From positions 53,304,959-53,368,958 of the forward strand of contig NC_088715.1 in the NCBI RefSeq assembly GCF_963576615.1: a DNA stretch of 64,000 bases, given 5' to 3'. This document shows, in pieces, positions 62,901 through 64,000 of this stretch; position 1 is the stretch's first letter, and every line of letters starts with the position of its first letter. Position numbers and translations under genes: made by a program. The notes beneath the pieces were generated by a model. That model was not told where the DNA came from and did no database searches. It saw nothing but the letters and a program-made list of their open reading frames with translations. This stretch comes from Watersipora subatra (Eukaryota; Bryozoa; Gymnolaemata; Cheilostomatida; Watersiporidae).

Positions 62901-63864
62901 TTTGACTCTTAAATAAGCTTTAGTCTGAGTAATTAATCTTTTTATTTTTACTGAGAAAATACTATTATTACCTATTACTATTAAAAATATCTCCACACGC
63001 TCATATTACCATAAAGTTTCTTTTTAGCTTTGAAATTTGCTTTGGCTTGTGTATGTTTATGTTTAGCCATATGCTTATGTTCAAACATAGAAGGTAGGAT
63101 AACCAGCTAACTGTATTTAATTATAAATATATAACTTGAGGTAAATATATTTTGATATACATGTATGTATGTTATGGCTGTTGTATATATAATTTTTTAG
63201 CCAGAGTAAAAAACCAAACATATATGATTCAATGTTCAAATTACAAATGTTCAAAGACAATCTAATGTAAATATAGGTATATGAATATAATTATGTATAC
63301 ACATGCATATGTGTGTATATTTATGTATTTACATACAAATGTAATTATATATACATATTTACATATATAGATATATCCATATGTGTAAATGTGTACACAT
63401 CTATACATGTATATATGTATAGATGTGAGTATTGAAGGGTATATTCATGTGTGTATATATTTAGGTATGTGCGTATATATTTAAGTATGTGTGTATACAA
63501 ATGTGTGTGTATACAAATAAATGTATATTCACATATATGTGTATATATGTATGTCTATAGCTATACTTTTTAAACATAGTTTTTATTTGTTAAATACATG
63601 TATATATTTTTGCATGTATCGGTATATATGTATGCAGGAAGCCATCCATGTATGTGGATAATATCCTTCTCCATTGAACGCGCACCGTCTTATAACTAAT
63701 TTATCAATAGACGCGTTCTGCATTTTGAAATATAATCTATAGTCACTGCTTTCTTTGTAGAAATATGCGCCATATATTTTGCTGATTATCTGGATCATGT
63801 TTGTTCCAATGCTATTGCTAACATTACCTTCACCACCGATCAGTTATCTATTTGGCGGCAAAAG
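53695..63864 (+). CDS. Gene C: SLC18B1-like MFS transporter, 3' part outside window
   Basis: Exons seen: 53695-53967, 55311-55384, 57745-57892, 60523-60591, 61101-61188, 61991-62133, 62531-62626, 63761-63864. Lengths (273, 74, 148, 69, 88, 143, 96, 104) are identical to exons 1-8 of gene B. They code 331 complete residues in one frame with no stops: head MDTDSSDTSEE, FPFFPN-like YPFFPN, intact FDRCHPKK loop, IRCVAGVGSAMLNVSGTSLL, GPAIGAFLYQ, the ISVTSRTTQIARF block, and segment 9 with PSPPISYLFGGKR. Exons 9-11 are expected beyond the right edge. It lies 3 kb downstream of gene B in the same orientation, so B and C are a tandem pair. Substrate unknown. Confidence 0.87.
53968..55310. other. Gene C intron 1
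   Basis: No coding block. Short direct repeats of catgactcaagcc(t) at 54797-54828. Confidence 0.4.
55311..55384 (+). CDS. Gene C exon 2
   Basis: 74 nt, acceptor TATATCACAG, donor TTTGG|GTATGT. FDRCHPKKLCAIGITIAGLA then CVSFG. Confidence 0.9.
55385..57744. other. Gene C intron 2
   Basis: AT-rich; 57580-57715 is a low-complexity stretch of TATATTA-type sequence just before exon 3. Confidence 0.4.
57745..57892 (+). CDS. Gene C exon 3
   Basis: 148 nt, acceptor GATTATTACAG, donor GTG|GTGAGC. LLIRCVAGVGSAMLNVSGTS and LLLKASGYETTTVV, membrane segment 4. Confidence 0.92.
58140..58380 (+). other. GC-richer coding-like island in gene C intron 3
   Basis: Unlike its surroundings. One frame reads LSAQQQSAGLVSVLKSAKQP then LVCALVLAAGTALFG, reaching GG|GTAAG in the same phase as an exon 2 end. 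The adjacent frame continues CLAIVLIGCAVMAVKASDKE and KVDLPSLKLCAT with a stop at 58380. Could be a broken small membrane-protein gene, a retrocopy fragment, or a decayed transporter exon. Family not recognised. Confidence 0.3.
58381..60522. other. Gene C intron 3, right part
   Basis: 2.1 kb AT-rich. Nothing recognised. Confidence 0.4.
60523..60591 (+). CDS. Gene C exon 4
   Basis: 69 nt, acceptor TCTTTTTTAG, donor CAA|GTAAGC. AFVDTANKVGYAFGPAIGAF plus LYQ, nearly identical to gene B. Confidence 0.93.
60780..61020. repeat. TA-rich low-complexity tract in gene C intron 4
   Basis: Degenerate ATTTACAATATATA and ATGTTTAAAATATA repeats ending in (TA)n. Confidence 0.75.
61101..61188 (+). CDS. Gene C exon 5
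   Basis: 88 nt, acceptor TTTCTTGTAG, donor GTTG|GTAAGT. FVGFSPMFAMLGGTMLFLLP, membrane segment 6. Confidence 0.9.
61588..61796. repeat. ~30-bp minisatellite in gene C intron 5
   Basis: About seven diverged copies of gattggctaaataactcatg followed by acagacat. Confidence 0.85.
61991..62133 (+). CDS. Gene C exon 6
   Basis: 143 nt, acceptor AAAATTTCAG, donor TCT|GTGAGT. DEKAPTLHRG loop, membrane segment 7 (IPGIFLMFLGW) and STKISVTSRTTQIARFFYFS. Confidence 0.92.
62531..62626 (+). CDS. Gene C exon 7
   Basis: 96 nt, acceptor TCTATTTTAG, donor AAG|GTGAGA. FHTSTTAMGLMFTLWAACAT and LGNIFVANFVNK, membrane segment 8. Confidence 0.92.
62831..62884. repeat. Overlapping double inverted repeat in gene C intron 7
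   Basis: Hairpin 1: TTGAGTGACACC (62831-62842) with GGTGTCACTCAA (62851-62862). Hairpin 2: ACCGGTTTTCTGGTGTCACT (62840-62859) with its perfect complement at 62865-62884, spacer CAATA. The two share GGTGTCACT, so only one can form at a time. Confidence 0.9.
63120..63560. repeat. TATG/TATA microsatellite in gene C intron 7
   Basis: Degenerate TATATG, GTGTATA and ACATATA repeats upstream of exon 8. Confidence 0.8.
63761..63864 (+). CDS. Gene C exon 8
   Basis: 104 nt, acceptor CTTTCTTTGTAG, donor AAAAG|GTTAGT. KYAPYILLIIWIMFVPMLLL and PSPPISYLFGGKR, membrane segment 9. Last exon within the window. Confidence 0.9.
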
Positions 63865-64000
63865 GTTAGTTTAGAAAATTAAAGTTGATCCACGGGCTGT
63901 TGCTTTTGATAAAACATAAACCCACAATTAATTTTCACTATCGCAATTTTCCTCTTTTCTGCTGCATGTATGACACTTTATTCTAACCCAGAACTATTTT

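Overview
The window is AT-rich eukaryotic (metazoan) DNA. Genes are split by GT-AG introns, single exons are 69-285 bp, and the space between them is filled with microsatellites and decayed transposable elements. Residue-level similarity points to invertebrate membrane-transporter genes. The repeat content (Penelope-like element, hammerhead-ribozyme repeats, RTE-like tails, hAT and PIF/Harbinger-like remnants) fits an aquatic invertebrate, perhaps a lophotrochozoan, but the species cannot be told from this sequence.

Three paralogous genes of the major facilitator superfamily make up all the coding content I can support. They are closest in pattern to the SLC18B1 / vesicular-amine-transporter-like group. 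Gene A (minus strand, 26287 down to 8751) has exons matching the first seven of its paralogs, a possible 51-bp cassette exon, and an early stop that replaces the last third of the transporter with a short hydrophobic tail. Gene B (plus, 33713-50711) is complete: 11 coding exons, 497 codons plus stop, 12 predicted membrane segments. Gene C (plus, 53695 to beyond the window end) shows exons 1-8, each exactly the length of the matching gene B exon. A and B are divergent across a 7.4-kb intergenic region; B and C are head-to-tail 3 kb apart. The layout suggests serial duplication with one inversion.

Repeats by region. 0.8-1.6 kb: a higher-order minisatellite, seven ~29-bp monomers per 203-bp unit. 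2.3-2.6 kb, 31.1-31.4 kb and 47.35-47.53 kb: three copies of a dispersed repeat ending in a type I hammerhead ribozyme fold and flanked by (TA)n; the 47.5-kb copy is intact and lies in sense orientation in intron 8 of gene B. 27.5-28.5 kb: a stop-riddled LINE reverse-transcriptase C-terminal region. 29.6-30.8 kb: a decayed Penelope-like element with RT and GIY-YIG parts, just upstream of one hammerhead copy. Four composite repeats with an RTE-like 3' tail and a tRNA-like segment lie at about 3-4.2, 9.4-10.2, 28.7-29.1 and 31.4-32.6 kb. Introns of gene B hold a PIF/Harbinger-like MITE (36.5-37.3 kb) and a hAT remnant (40.8-41.8 kb). A ~1.04-kb terminal-inverted-repeat element sits in intron 1 of gene A and in intron 3 of gene B.

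Nearly all long open frames made of HTYI, YVCM or IYIY repeats are translations of ATGT, TATG or TA microsatellites, not genes. No rRNA, functional tRNA, operon or CRISPR structure was seen.
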